Positions 24,882-34,523 of a DNA stretch of 64,000 nucleotides are shown here, piece by piece. Under the pieces are notes generated by a model. That model was not told where the DNA came from. It saw only the letters and a program-made list of their open reading frames with translations, and ran no database searches. This DNA comes from Urechidicola vernalis (lineage in GTDB: Bacteria; Bacteroidota; Bacteroidia; Flavobacteriales; Flavobacteriaceae): NCBI RefSeq assembly GCF_031846385.1, contig NZ_JAVRHV010000001.1, forward strand, positions 1,054,001-1,118,000. Reading direction: 5' to 3'. Both the position numbers and the translations under genes were made by a program. The stretch's first letter is position 1. The number at the start of each line of letters is the position of its first letter.

Positions 24882-25190
24882 CTAAATTGCTTTATCCGTT
24901 TTTTTAGATACCCTAACTTTCTTGTCGCCTTCCATTTTGTATCCCACTCTTACAGTAGCACCATTTTCAATCAAACCTAAGTTTGAAATATGGATTGAAG
25001 CTTCTTTCTTTACAATTCCTCCTTGTGGATTCTCTGCGCTAGGTTTTGCGTGCTTAGATACCATATTGACACCTTCTACAATCGCTCTATTTTTAGCAAT
25101 GATAACTTTCACTACTTTTCCTTCTTCACCTTTGTGATCACCAGCTAATACTCTAACTGTATCTCCTGACTTTATCTTTAATTTTGCCAT
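24882..25190 (-). CDS. rplX: 50S ribosomal protein L24
   Basis: A 102-residue assembly-initiator protein. The KOW motif is in IKSGDTVRVLAGDHKGEEGKV at the N-terminus, and GVNMVSKHAKPSAENPQGGI follows. It lies 16 bases after rplN. Confidence 0.97.
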   Translation of the reverse strand: MAKLKIKSGDTVRVLAGDHKGEEGKVVKVIIAKNRAIVEGVNMVSKHAKPSAENPQGGIVKKEASIHISNLGLIENGATVRVGYKMEGDKKVRVSKKTDKAI

Positions 25191-25206
25191 CGTTTCTTAT
25201 AGTTTA

Positions 25207-25578
25207 TTAAAGCACTTCAGGTGCTAATGATACAATTTTCATGAATTGCTTTTCACGAAGTTCTCTTGCAACCGGTCCAAAAACACGTGTTCCTTTCATT
25301 TCACCAGAAGTACTGTCTAATAATACACATGCATTATCATCAAAACGGATATAAGATCCATCTCTTCTTCTAACTTCTTTTTTGGTACGAACAACAACAG
25401 CTTTTGCTACTTGACCTTTTTTTACCGATCCGTTTGGTGTAACTTGTTTCACTGAAACAACAATTTTATCACCAATTGAAGCATAACGCTTTTTAGTTCC
25501 TCCTAAAACACGAATTACTAAAACTTCTTTTGCTCCAGTATTGTCAGCTACTCTTAATCTTGATTCTGTCTGTAACAT
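25207..25578 (-). CDS. rplN: 50S ribosomal protein L14
   Basis: A 123-residue protein at the subunit interface. It starts MLQTESRLRVADNTGAKEVL and ends REKQFMKIVSLAPEVL. It lies 6 bases after rpsQ. Confidence 0.97.
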   Translation of the reverse strand: MLQTESRLRVADNTGAKEVLVIRVLGGTKKRYASIGDKIVVSVKQVTPNGSVKKGQVAKAVVVRTKKEVRRRDGSYIRFDDNACVLLDSTSGEMKGTRVFGPVARELREKQFMKIVSLAPEVL

Positions 25579-25584
25579 AATAAA

Positions 25585-25842
25585 TTATTTAGCTCTTTCT
25601 AGGATTTCTACTAATCTCCAACGTTTCGATTTACTCAACGGACGTGTTTCCATAATTTTAACAGTGTCTCCAATGTTACAATCATTTGTTTCGTCGTGTG
25701 CAACATACTTCTTCGTTTTTAAAACGAACTTTCCGTACATTGGGTGCTTTGTTTTCTTTACCTCTGCAACAACAATAGACTTATCCATTTTGTTACTAGA
25801 AACAACACCAATTCTCTCTTTTCTAAGATTTCTTTTTTCCAT
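25585..25842 (-). CDS. rpsQ: 30S ribosomal protein S17
   Basis: An 85-residue OB-fold protein. RKERIGVVSSNKMDKSIVV and CNIGDTVKIMETRPLSKSKR are the family signatures. It lies 9 bases after rpmC. Confidence 0.97.
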   Translation of the reverse strand: MEKRNLRKERIGVVSSNKMDKSIVVAEVKKTKHPMYGKFVLKTKKYVAHDETNDCNIGDTVKIMETRPLSKSKRWRLVEILERAK

Positions 25843-25851
25843 CTTTAAATA

Positions 25852-26043
25852 CTATTGTACTTCTCTATTAGTTAATTCCGTTGCAATTCTCGCAACAGTT
25901 TTTCTAAGGGCTTTCAATTGCATCGGAGTTTCCAACGGTGTAATAGCATGAGCCATTTTAAGATCAGTATAATTTTTTTTCAACTGTACAAATTTCTCTT
26001 GTAGATCTTCAGCTGATAATTCTTTAATTTCTGATTGTTTCAT
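25852..26043 (-). CDS. rpmC: 50S ribosomal protein L29
   Basis: A 63-residue two-helix protein near the exit tunnel. KELSAEDLQEKFVQLKKNYT and LKALRKTVARIATELTNRE match the family. It lies 11 bases after rplP. Confidence 0.95.
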   Translation of the reverse strand: MKQSEIKELSAEDLQEKFVQLKKNYTDLKMAHAITPLETPMQLKALRKTVARIATELTNREVQ

Positions 26044-26054
26044 TCTTTAATCGA

Positions 26055-26483
26055 TTAAGCGTTATCATAATCTCTAGCAATAATAAACTTCGTTTTTACA
26101 GGCAATTTCTGCGCTGCTAAACGTAAAGCTTCTTTTGCTACTTCAATTGGAACTCCACCTATTTCAAATAGAATTCGTCCTGGTTTTACAACTGCAACGA
26201 AATATTCTGGTGCACCCTTACCTTTACCCATACGTACTTCTAATGGCTTTTTAGTAATAGGTTTGTCTGGAAATATTTTAATCCATAACTGCCCTTCTCT
26301 TTTCATATGACGAGTTGCTGCAATACGAGCTGCTTCGATTTGACGAGATGTAAGCAAATCTTGGTCTAATGATTTTAAACCAAACATTCCATTTGAAAGT
26401 AATGTTCCTCTATTGGAATTTCCCTTCATATTTCCTTTTGCTTTCTGTACTTTACGATATTTTACTCTTTTTGGCTGTAACAT
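26055..26483 (-). CDS. rplP: 50S ribosomal protein L16
   Basis: A 142-residue protein near the A site and peptidyl-transferase region. It starts MLQPKRVKYRKVQKAKGN, and IKIFPDKPITKKPLEVRMGK and PGRILFEIGGVPIEVAKEAL are conserved. It lies 25 bases after rpsC. Confidence 0.97.
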   Translation of the reverse strand: MLQPKRVKYRKVQKAKGNMKGNSNRGTLLSNGMFGLKSLDQDLLTSRQIEAARIAATRHMKREGQLWIKIFPDKPITKKPLEVRMGKGKGAPEYFVAVVKPGRILFEIGGVPIEVAKEALRLAAQKLPVKTKFIIARDYDNA

Positions 26484-26508
26484 CTTTTCTAGTTTCTAAA
26501 ATCTAAAA

Positions 26509-27228
26509 TTAATTTCTTCTACGAGGTTGTCTCGATTGTCTCTTTCCACCTGACTTACCACCTTGCTTCTTAGATAAACCAACAAGCGGAGATAACTCTC
26601 TCTTTCCGTAAACCTCACCTTTCATAATCCATACTTTAATCCCTAATTTTCCATAGGTAGTATTAGATTCTACAAATGCATAATCAATATCAGCTCTAAA
26701 AGTAGAAAGAGGAATTCTTCCTTCTTTATAGTGTTCAGAACGTGCCATTTCTGCACCGTTTAAACGACCACTAATTTGAATCTTAATACCTTCTGCATTC
26801 ATTCTAGTTGCAGCAGCGATAGCCATTTTGATCGCACGTCTGTATGAAATTCGGCCTTCAATCTGACGAGCAATACTCGCTCCTACTAATGTTGCATCAA
26901 GCTCAGGGCGTTTGATTTCAAAAATGTTGATTTGAACCTCTTTCCCAGTAATTTTCTTTAACTCTTCTTTTAACTTGTCTACCTCTTGACCACCTTTTCC
27001 GATAATAATACCAGGTCTAGCAGTAGTGATAGTAACGGTTACAAGTTTAAGTGTGCGCTCGATAATTACTCTTGATACACTTGCTTTAAATAATCTAGCA
27101 CGTACGTACTTTCTTATTTTATCGTCTTCAGCAATTTTATCGCCGTAGTCATTTCCTCCATACCAGTTAGATTCCCATCCTCTGATAATTCCTAAACGAT
27201 TTCCTATTGGATTTGTCTTTTGTCCCAT
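26509..27228 (-). CDS. rpsC: 30S ribosomal protein S3
   Basis: A 239-residue protein at the mRNA entry site. The KH domain GxxG is in TTARPGIIIGKGGQEVDKLK. The C-domain has AIKMAIAAATRMNAEGIKI and GKLGIKVWIMKGEVYGKREL. The basic tail GKRQSRQPRRRN is usual in the phylum. It lies 11 bases after rplV. Confidence 0.97.
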   Translation of the reverse strand: MGQKTNPIGNRLGIIRGWESNWYGGNDYGDKIAEDDKIRKYVRARLFKASVSRVIIERTLKLVTVTITTARPGIIIGKGGQEVDKLKEELKKITGKEVQINIFEIKRPELDATLVGASIARQIEGRISYRRAIKMAIAAATRMNAEGIKIQISGRLNGAEMARSEHYKEGRIPLSTFRADIDYAFVESNTTYGKLGIKVWIMKGEVYGKRELSPLVGLSKKQGGKSGGKRQSRQPRRRN

Positions 27229-27239
27229 GCTACTTTGAA

Positions 27240-27647
27240 TTATTTGCTTTCAACAATTTTATTACCCAACACTAAAGTCACGTGATTAGAACGTTTTCTA
27301 ATTCTATGTGCACGACCTTGTGGTGCTGGTCTTAATCTTTTTAACATTCCTGCGCTATCAACGTAAATTTCTTTAACGAATAAACCAGCATCTTCAATAC
27401 TTGCGTCTTCATTCTTAGCTTGCCAGTTTGCAATGGCAGATAACAATAATTTTTCAAGGTTAATAGATGCTTCTTTAGCATTGAATTTTAAGATTTGTAA
27501 AGCTTTTTCAACTTCAACTCCTCTAATTAAATCCGCTACTAAACGCATTTTTCTTGGCGATGTAGGACAACCCGTAAGCTTAGCAACTGCAAGTTGCTTC
27601 TTCTCTTCTTTTAACTGTTGTGCTCTTAATTTTTTTCGAACTCCCAT
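27240..27647 (-). CDS. rplV: 50S ribosomal protein L22
   Basis: A 135-residue protein lining the exit tunnel. TSPRKMRLVADLIRGVEVEKAL and the beta-hairpin RLRPAPQGRAHRIRKRSNHVT identify it. The hairpin, where macrolide-resistance changes occur, looks normal. It lies 9 bases after rpsS. Confidence 0.97.
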   Translation of the reverse strand: MGVRKKLRAQQLKEEKKQLAVAKLTGCPTSPRKMRLVADLIRGVEVEKALQILKFNAKEASINLEKLLLSAIANWQAKNEDASIEDAGLFVKEIYVDSAGMLKRLRPAPQGRAHRIRKRSNHVTLVLGNKIVESK

Positions 27648-27656
27648 GATTACCTA

Positions 27657-27938
27657 CTATTTTTTACCTTTATTTTTCCTGTCAGCACCATGTCCTCTAT
27701 AAGAACGTGTTGGTGAAAACTCTCCTAACTTGTGCCCTACCATATTTTCAGTAACATAAACTGGTACAAATTGACGTCCGTTGTGAACGGCAATTGTTTG
27801 ACCAACAAACTCAGGAACGATCATAGATGATCTCGACCATGTCTTGATAACACTTTTCTTACCTGAATCTAAATTTGCTTGTACTTTCTTTTCCAATTTA
27901 TGGAAAACGTAAGGTCCTTTTTTTAATGAACGTGCCAT
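27657..27938 (-). CDS. rpsS: 30S ribosomal protein S19
   Basis: A 93-residue head protein. It starts MARSLKKGPYVFHKLEKKV, and MIVPEFVGQTIAVHNGRQF and GHKLGEFSPTRSYRGH are conserved. It lies 6 bases after rplB. Confidence 0.97.
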   Translation of the reverse strand: MARSLKKGPYVFHKLEKKVQANLDSGKKSVIKTWSRSSMIVPEFVGQTIAVHNGRQFVPVYVTENMVGHKLGEFSPTRSYRGHGADRKNKGKK

Positions 27939-27944
27939 ATCTTA

Positions 27945-28769
<825 letters not shown>

Positions 28770-28778
28770 TTTTCTTAA

Positions 28779-29069
28779 TTAGATATTGCTATAAAAATCA
28801 ATGTTATCTCCATCTGCTAACTGAACTATTGCTTTCTTATAAGCACTTTTCATCCCGTTTTGAATACCACTCTTTGTAAATTTAGTAGTACGCTTAACTG
28901 GATAATTCATAGTTCTAACATCACTTACAGAAACACCGTAAGTAGACTCTACAGCATTTTTGATTTCAACTTTGTTAGCATTCTTATTCACAACAAACCC
29001 ATAGCGATTAAATAATTCGCTATCATTTGTCATTTTTTCCGTTATAATAGGTTTTATTAAAATACTCAT
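28779..29069 (-). CDS. rplW: 50S ribosomal protein L23
   Basis: A 96-residue tunnel-exit protein that docks trigger factor and SRP. It starts MSILIKPIITEKMT, and FVVNKNANKVEIKNAVESTYGVSV matches the family. It lies 16 bases after rplD. Confidence 0.96.
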   Translation of the reverse strand: MSILIKPIITEKMTNDSELFNRYGFVVNKNANKVEIKNAVESTYGVSVSDVRTMNYPVKRTTKFTKSGIQNGMKSAYKKAIVQLADGDNIDFYSNI

Positions 29070-29085
29070 ATTGATACCTATTTGC

Positions 29086-29706
29086 TTAAATTTGATTAAT
29101 TCCTTCTAAAGAACTCTCTAAAAGAACAACTTTATTTGCGTTTAAAACTTCATAAGTGCTTAACCCTGAATTAGTTATGGTTTTAGCACGTTTTAAATTG
29201 CGCGATGACAAATATACATTATTATTTGATTCACCCAACACAAACAAAGACTTTTTGTTCTCAAGACCAAGAGCTTGCAAAACTGAGATGAAATTTTTAG
29301 TATTTGGAACCTCGAAATTGAAGTCTTCAACAACTAAAATATTTTTCTCATTTGCTTGCGTACTTAACGCTGATCTACGAGCAACTTTCTTTAATCCTTT
29401 ATTCAATTTGAAAGAATAATTTCTTGGTCTAGGACCAAACATTCTTCCTCCACCTCTAAAAACACCAGACTTGATACTTCCCGCACGAGCAGTACCTGTT
29501 CCTTTTTGTTTTTTAATCTTTCTTGTAGATCCAGTAATCTCTGCTCTTTCTTTAGCTTTATGCGTTCCTTGTCTTTTATTAGCCAAGTGTTGCTTTACAT
29601 CTAAATAAACAGCGTGATCATTCACTTCTACTCCAAATACATCCTCAGAAAGTTCAACTTTCCTTCCTGTATCTTTACCGTGTATGTCTAAAACTGATAC
29701 TTTCAT
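29086..29706 (-). CDS. rplD: 50S ribosomal protein L4
   Basis: A 206-residue tunnel protein; in E. coli it also represses the S10 operon. The extended loop KKQKGTGTARAGSIKSGVFR and GGGRMFGPRPRNYSFKLNK are diagnostic. The start overlaps the rplC stop by one base (TAATG), suggesting translational coupling. Confidence 0.97.
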   Translation of the reverse strand: MKVSVLDIHGKDTGRKVELSEDVFGVEVNDHAVYLDVKQHLANKRQGTHKAKERAEITGSTRKIKKQKGTGTARAGSIKSGVFRGGGRMFGPRPRNYSFKLNKGLKKVARRSALSTQANEKNILVVEDFNFEVPNTKNFISVLQALGLENKKSLFVLGESNNNVYLSSRNLKRAKTITNSGLSTYEVLNANKVVLLESSLEGINQI

Positions 29707-30323
29707 TATTTCCTAACGATTACATAAGCGTTTTTGTGACCAGGAACACATCCTTTAACAACAAGTAGATTCTTATCTGCAACTACTTTTAAAACTCTTA
29801 AATTTTGAACTTTCACTTTATCACCACCCATACGACCTGCCATACGCATTCCTTTGAATACACGTGCAGGGTAAGATGCTGCTCCAATAGAACCAGGTGC
29901 TCTTAAACGGTTATGTTGACCGTGAGTAGCTTGACCTACACCGGCAAATCCATGACGCTTTACAACCCCTTGAAATCCTTTACCCTTAGAAGTTGCAGAA
30001 ACATCTACAAACTCTCCTTCAGCAAAGTGCTCAACAGTAATTGAATCACCTAATTTATACTCTTCTTCAAACCCTTGGAACTCAACGACTTTTTTCTTGG
30101 CTGTGGTACCTGCTTTTTTAAAGTGACCATCTAAAGCTTTATTAGAGCTTTTTGCCTTTTTGTCATCGAAACCAAGCTGCAACGCATTGTAGCCGTCAAC
30201 CTCTTCGGTTCTGACTTGGGTAACAACGCATGGACCTGCTTCGATTACTGTACAAGGAATGTTCTTCCCATTTTCGTCGAATAAGCTGGTCATTCCGATT
30301 TTTCTTCCTATTAACCCAGACAT
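29706..30323 (-). CDS. rplC: 50S ribosomal protein L3
   Basis: A 205-residue protein at the peptidyl-transferase centre. It starts MSGLIGRKIGMTSLFDENG, and GKGFQGVVKRHGFAG, THGQHNRLRAPGSIGAASYPARVFKG and AGRMGGDKVKVQNL are conserved. It is separated from rpsJ by 145 bases with three hairpins, so it may start its own transcript. Confidence 0.97.
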   Translation of the reverse strand: MSGLIGRKIGMTSLFDENGKNIPCTVIEAGPCVVTQVRTEEVDGYNALQLGFDDKKAKSSNKALDGHFKKAGTTAKKKVVEFQGFEEEYKLGDSITVEHFAEGEFVDVSATSKGKGFQGVVKRHGFAGVGQATHGQHNRLRAPGSIGAASYPARVFKGMRMAGRMGGDKVKVQNLRVLKVVADKNLLVVKGCVPGHKNAYVIVRK

Positions 30324-30360
30324 ATTTAATTTAATTTAATTATTTACTTTATTTCTATTT

Positions 30361-30393
30361 AAAAAAACAGGGTCAAAAATACTTCAACCCTGT
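30361..30393 (-). terminator. Terminator-like hairpin between rpsJ and rplC
   Basis: The minus-strand stem ACAGGGT / ACCCTGT with a 13-base loop is followed by TTTTTT. It could end or attenuate the rpsL-rpsG-fusA-rpsJ transcript before rplC. Confidence 0.65.
30374..30381 (-). promoter_or_regulatory. Possible -7 element for rplC, in the loop of the terminator
   Basis: The minus-strand sequence TATTTTTG matches TAnnTTTG. It lies wholly in the loop of the hairpin at 30361-30393, about 50 bases before the rplC start. No good -33 element is seen. Confidence 0.35.
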
Positions 30394-30436
30394 CGTATTT
30401 TTTCCGTTTTTCCTTCGTCAATCGCTCCGGACATGT

Positions 30437-30458
30437 AACTGAAAGTTCCCTTTCAGTT
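30437..30458 (-). other. Hairpin just past rpsJ
   Basis: AACTGAAAG and CTTTCAGTT form a perfect 9-base stem with a four-base loop, 10 bases past the rpsJ stop. A second perfect stem, TCAAAGTTT / AAACTTTGA (30459-30479), overlaps the rpsJ stop codon itself. Confidence 0.55.
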
Positions 30459-30468
30459 TCAAAGTTTA

Positions 30469-30774
30469 TTAAACTTTGATCTCTACCTCAACTCCACTAG
30501 GAAGTTCTAATTTCATTAGGGCATCAATAGTCTTTGATGAAGAACTATAAATGTCTAACAATCTTTTATAAGAACTTAATTGGAATTGCTCTCTAGATTT
30601 TTTGTTTACGTGTGGTGAACGTAATACTGTAAAAATCTTTTTATGAGTTGGTAAAGGAATTGGTCCGTTTACAACTGCACCAGTATTCTTTACTGTTTTT
30701 ACGATCTTCTCAGCAGATTTATCTACTAAATTGTAATCGTAAGACTTTAATTTTATTCTAATTTTTTGACTCAT
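30469..30774 (-). CDS. rpsJ: 30S ribosomal protein S10
   Basis: A 101-residue protein; its extended loop also serves NusB/NusG antitermination. It starts MSQKIRIKLKSYDYNLVDKSA, and GPIPLPTHKKIFTVLRSPHVNKKSREQFQ is diagnostic. It follows fusA by 17 bases, with no tuf gene between. Its stop codon lies inside a small hairpin. Confidence 0.97.
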   Translation of the reverse strand: MSQKIRIKLKSYDYNLVDKSAEKIVKTVKNTGAVVNGPIPLPTHKKIFTVLRSPHVNKKSREQFQLSSYKRLLDIYSSSSKTIDALMKLELPSGVEVEIKV

Positions 30775-30791
30775 CTTATATAATTTAGTAA

Positions 30792-32915
30792 TTAACCTTT
30801 TGCTTTTGCTATTACTTCTTCTGAAATATTTGACGGCGTTTGAGCATAGTGTGCAAACTCCATAGTAGAAGTTGCTCTACCAGATGACAATGTTCTTAAT
30901 GTTGTTACATAACCGAACATTTCTGATAATGGCACATCTGCTTTTACAACTTTTGCTCCAGCTCTATCGTCCATTGCGTTAACTTGACCTCTACGACGGT
31001 TCAAATCTCCAACAATATCTCCCATGTTTTCTTCAGGTGTTACTACATCCATTTTCATGATTGGCTCAAGAATCACTGCTCCTGCCGCTTTCGCTGCCGC
31101 TTTGTAACCCAATTTCGCCGCTAACTCAAATGACAATGCATCAGAATCTACAGGGTGGAAAGATCCATCCTTTAAAGTAATCTTCATTGTATCCATTTCG
31201 AATCCAGCTAAAGGTCCATTTAACATAGCTGCTTTAAATCCTTTTTCTACTGAAGGAATAAATTCTTTAGGAATACGTCCACCTTTAATTAAATCAATAA
31301 ACTGTAATCCTGGTCCTTTGAAGTCCTCATCTGCAGGTCCCATTTCAAATACGATATCACCAAACTTACCACGTCCACCAGATTGCTTTTTATAAGTTTC
31401 TCTGTGCTCTGCAGTTCTTGTTAATGCTTCTTTGTATTCTACTTGTGGCTCACCTTCGTTAACCTCAACTTTAAACTCACGTTTTAATCTATCAACAATA
31501 ATATCTAAGTGTAACTCACCCATTCCAGATATAATTGTTTGTCCAGATGCTTCATCAGTCTTTACTTGGAACGTTGGATCTTCTTCAGCTAATTTAGCCA
31601 AAGCCATACCTAACTTATCTACATCAGCCTTTGTTTTTGGCTCTACCGCGATACCAATTACTGGATCAGGGAAGTCCATAGATTCTAAGATAATTGGAGC
31701 GTCCATTGCAGACATTGTATCTCCTGTTTTGATATCTTTAAATCCTACAGCCGCACCAATATCTCCAGCCTCGATATAATCGATAGCGTTTTGTTTATTT
31801 GAGTGCATTTGGTAAATTCTAGAAATACGTTCTTTTTTACCTGAACGGTTATTCAAGATATATGAACCAGCATCTAAACGACCAGAATATGCTCTAAAGA
31901 ATGCTAAACGACCTACAAAAGGATCTGTTGCAATTTTAAACGCTAACGCAGAAAATGGCGCTTTTACATCTGGCTTACGGTCAATTTCTTCACCATTGTT
32001 AGGGTTTGTTCCAACAATAGCATCTTTATCTAATGGAGAAGGTAAATAACGACATACAGCATCTAATAAGAACTGAACCCCTTTATTTTTAAATGCAGAA
32101 CCACAAATCATAGGAATGATAGCCATATCCATTACAGCAGCTCTAAGTGCAGCATGCACTTCTTCTTCTGTAATTGAATCTTCGTCTTCCATGAACTTTT
32201 CTAATAAGTTCTCATCGTAACTCGCAACCTCTTCAATTAATAAGGCTCTATATTTAGCAGCCTCTTCTTTCATATCTTCAGGAATGTCGATGATATCAAA
32301 AGTAGAACCTTGTGTGGCATCATGCCATACAATTGCTCTATTCTTAACTAAATCAACCACTCCTTTAAAGTCACCCTCTTCACCAATGTTTAAAACGATC
32401 GGCACAGCATTTGACTTTAACATGTCTTTTACTTGTTGACATACTGCCAAGAAGTTAGAACCTTGACGGTCCATTTTATTTACAAAACCAATTCTCGGCA
32501 CTTTGTAATTATCAGCTAATCTCCAGTTAGTTTCTGATTGTGGCTCAACACCATCAACAGCACTAAATAAGAATACTAAACCATCTAATACACGTAATGA
32601 TCTGTTTACTTCAACAGTAAAATCAACGTGCCCAGGAGTATCAATAATATTAAAGTGATATCCTTTTGTATCTGGTGTAGACTCTCCATTTTCAATTGGA
32701 AATTTCCACTCACAGGTTGTTGCAGCAGAAGTAATTGTAATACCTCTTTCTTGCTCTTGCTCCATCCAGTCCATTGTTGCAGCACCATCATGTACTTCAC
32801 CAATTTTGTGAGAAACTCCTGTGTAATATAATACACGTTCAGTAGTTGTAGTTTTCCCTGCATCAATATGAGCAGCGATACCAATATTTCTAGTAAATTT
32901 TAAATCTCTTGCCAT
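30792..32915 (-). CDS. fusA: Elongation factor G
   Basis: A 707-residue translocation GTPase. The P-loop is in GIAAHIDAGKTTTTERVLYYTG, switch II in IDTPGHVDFTVEV, and the guanine-specificity NKMD in FVNKMDRQG. Domains III-V follow, with SGMGELHLDIIVDRLKREF and FGYVTTLRTLSSGRATSTMEF. Length is standard for the canonical factor. It lies 6 bases after rpsG. Being in the str operon it is the housekeeping copy. Confidence 0.98.
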   Translation of the reverse strand: MARDLKFTRNIGIAAHIDAGKTTTTERVLYYTGVSHKIGEVHDGAATMDWMEQEQERGITITSAATTCEWKFPIENGESTPDTKGYHFNIIDTPGHVDFTVEVNRSLRVLDGLVFLFSAVDGVEPQSETNWRLADNYKVPRIGFVNKMDRQGSNFLAVCQQVKDMLKSNAVPIVLNIGEEGDFKGVVDLVKNRAIVWHDATQGSTFDIIDIPEDMKEEAAKYRALLIEEVASYDENLLEKFMEDEDSITEEEVHAALRAAVMDMAIIPMICGSAFKNKGVQFLLDAVCRYLPSPLDKDAIVGTNPNNGEEIDRKPDVKAPFSALAFKIATDPFVGRLAFFRAYSGRLDAGSYILNNRSGKKERISRIYQMHSNKQNAIDYIEAGDIGAAVGFKDIKTGDTMSAMDAPIILESMDFPDPVIGIAVEPKTKADVDKLGMALAKLAEEDPTFQVKTDEASGQTIISGMGELHLDIIVDRLKREFKVEVNEGEPQVEYKEALTRTAEHRETYKKQSGGRGKFGDIVFEMGPADEDFKGPGLQFIDLIKGGRIPKEFIPSVEKGFKAAMLNGPLAGFEMDTMKITLKDGSFHPVDSDALSFELAAKLGYKAAAKAAGAVILEPIMKMDVVTPEENMGDIVGDLNRRRGQVNAMDDRAGAKVVKADVPLSEMFGYVTTLRTLSSGRATSTMEFAHYAQTPSNISEEVIAKAKG

Positions 32916-32921
32916 TTCCTA

Positions 32922-33398
32922 TTAAAATCTGAAGTGTGAAAATGCTTTATTAGCCTCTGCCATCTTATGAACATCAACTCTTTTCTTAACAGCAGCTCCT
33001 TCTTCTTTAGCAGCAGCTAAAATCTCTGCAGCTAATTTTTGGGCCATTGTTTTTTCATTTCTTTTTCTTGTGTAAGAAATCAACCATTTAATCGCCATAG
33101 AAATTTTACGATCTGGTCTAATTTGCATTGGAATTTGGAATGTTGCTCCTCCAACTCTACGACTACGTACTTCTACGTGTGGCATAACGTTAGTTAAGGC
33201 ATCTTTCCAAATCTCTAAAGCAGATTTTTCTTCATCTTGTTTTCTTTCTTCTACGATATCTAATGCATCATAAAATACTTTAAATGCTACTGATTTCTTA
33301 CCGTCCCACATTAGCATGTTCACAAAACGTGTTACTAATTGATCGTTAAATTTAGGATCCGGTAAAAGAACTCTTTTTTTGGCTCTTCTTTTTCTCAT
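32922..33398 (-). CDS. rpsG: 30S ribosomal protein S7
   Basis: A 158-residue primary head-assembly protein. It starts MRKRRAKKRVLLPDPKFND, and VTRFVNMLMWDGKKSVAFKV and PHVEVRSRRVGGATFQIPMQ are conserved. It lies 23 bases after rpsL and 6 before fusA. Confidence 0.97.
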   Translation of the reverse strand: MRKRRAKKRVLLPDPKFNDQLVTRFVNMLMWDGKKSVAFKVFYDALDIVEERKQDEEKSALEIWKDALTNVMPHVEVRSRRVGGATFQIPMQIRPDRKISMAIKWLISYTRKRNEKTMAQKLAAEILAAAKEEGAAVKKRVDVHKMAEANKAFSHFRF

Positions 33399-33421
33399 GT
33401 CTTTCCTTTAAAAGTTGTTAA

Positions 33422-33793
33422 TTACTTAGGGCGTTTAGCTCCATATTTTGATCTACGTTGAGTTCTACCCTCAACACCTGCAGTATCTAGTGCTCCACGC
33501 ACAATATGATATCTAACACCTGGTAAATCTTTAACTCTTCCTCCTCTTACTAATACTATCGAGTGCTCTTGTAAATTATGTCCTTCTCCAGGGATATATG
33601 CATTTACTTCGTTTCCGTTTGTTAAACGAACCCTTGCTACTTTTCTCATTGCTGAGTTAGGTTTCTTAGGTGTCGTTGTGTAAACACGAGTACATACTCC
33701 TCTTCGTTGTGGACATGAATCCAAAGCCGCCGATTTACTCTTCTTAGTTAGACTGGTTCTTCCTTTGCGTACTAATTGTTGTATAGTTGGCAT
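33422..33793 (-). CDS. rpsL: 30S ribosomal protein S12
   Basis: A 123-residue decoding-centre protein and first gene of the cluster. It starts MPTIQQLVRKGRTSLTKKSK. The streptomycin-related positions read wild type: TTPKKPNSAMRK (K43 equivalent) and VKDLPGVRYH (K88 equivalent). It is preceded by a well-formed promoter and a leader of about 50 nt. Confidence 0.98.
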   Translation of the reverse strand: MPTIQQLVRKGRTSLTKKSKSAALDSCPQRRGVCTRVYTTTPKKPNSAMRKVARVRLTNGNEVNAYIPGEGHNLQEHSIVLVRGGRVKDLPGVRYHIVRGALDTAGVEGRTQRRSKYGAKRPK

Positions 33794-33849
33794 ACTAATT
33801 TAATTATTGTTTAAGTTTTAATTATTAAACGTCTCTTTTTTAGAGAGTG

Positions 33850-33880
33850 CAAATGTACGATATTTTTCGAGTAATTCAAA
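33850..33880 (-). promoter_or_regulatory. Promoter of the str/S10/spc/alpha supercluster
   Basis: On the minus strand, TTTG (33877-33880), 19 bases, then TACATTTG (33850-33857): a full match to the Bacteroidetes consensus in both boxes and spacing. Transcription should start near 33845. The best promoter in the window. Confidence 0.8.
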
Positions 33881-34175
33881 CGCCAGCCAATTTATTTTTC
33901 CGAATGTTTTATAAATGAACCTAATAACCTATATTCATACCGTTTTTCATATACATTATAGCAATATTTGAACAAGAATTTTACACCTTAATATATATAC
34001 ACTTTTTTCAACTCCTAATTTCGAAACTAGCATTTCCTCAGAAATACATATTAAAAATCCAACTAAGTTCTCCATCAGACACAACATTTATGGGATCCCA
34101 TAATTAAAAAAAAAATCTGAGCGAATAGAAATATTCAAACTCGATTCTATTTTTATGTAAAACATTGAAGGCTCA
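33881..34175. other. Gene-poor junction upstream of the susCD region
   Basis: AT-rich sequence with stops in all frames I read. The one clear structure is a perfect 16-base palindrome TTATGGGATCCCATAA at 34088-34103, followed by a run of A. I see no gene or promoter with confidence here. Confidence 0.5.
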
Positions 34176-34523
34176 TTGTTTTCTGCAACGTATCTTATAA
34201 ATGATCTATTAAGAATTGTTAAAACAAATACAATTAGAGGATTTAATAAGGTAAGTGTTTTAAGTTCATTTTATAATATTACCAATTTAAAATATTACTA
34301 TTATTTAAACACTGACTCCTTTATATATAGTATAACCGATTTTACTCTTACCCAAAACAAAGTATTAAATCTTGATTCAAAATTATATTCATTTGGACTT
34401 GGCTATTCTTATGGAACAAAAAACGGTGTTGTAGATATAAGTTATGCTATGGGGAAGCTTGAAAATATACCTTTCGATTTAAATAATTCACGCGTCCATA
34501 TTAAATTTGTTCAATTCTTTTAG
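34176..34523 (+). pseudogene. Remnant: C-terminal part of an Omp85/BamA-like outer-membrane barrel
   Basis: An open frame of about 115 codons from a TTG, with an in-frame stop at 34158 just before it and no ATG start. TIRGFNKVSVLSS resembles the conserved RGF motif of Omp85-superfamily barrels. It is followed by strand patterns FIYSITDF, LYSFGLGYSYGTKNGVVDISYAMGK and a terminal strand VHIKFVQFF ending in Phe, as barrel proteins do. The upstream barrel and POTRA regions are absent. The likeliest reading is the surviving 3' end of a deleted gene; a small expressed protein without a signal peptide would not make sense for a barrel. Confidence 0.5.

Noticed and set aside
33422..33793. Possible streptomycin-resistance changes in S12
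   Set aside because: The lysines at the two classical positions are wild type (PKKPNS and VKDLPG).
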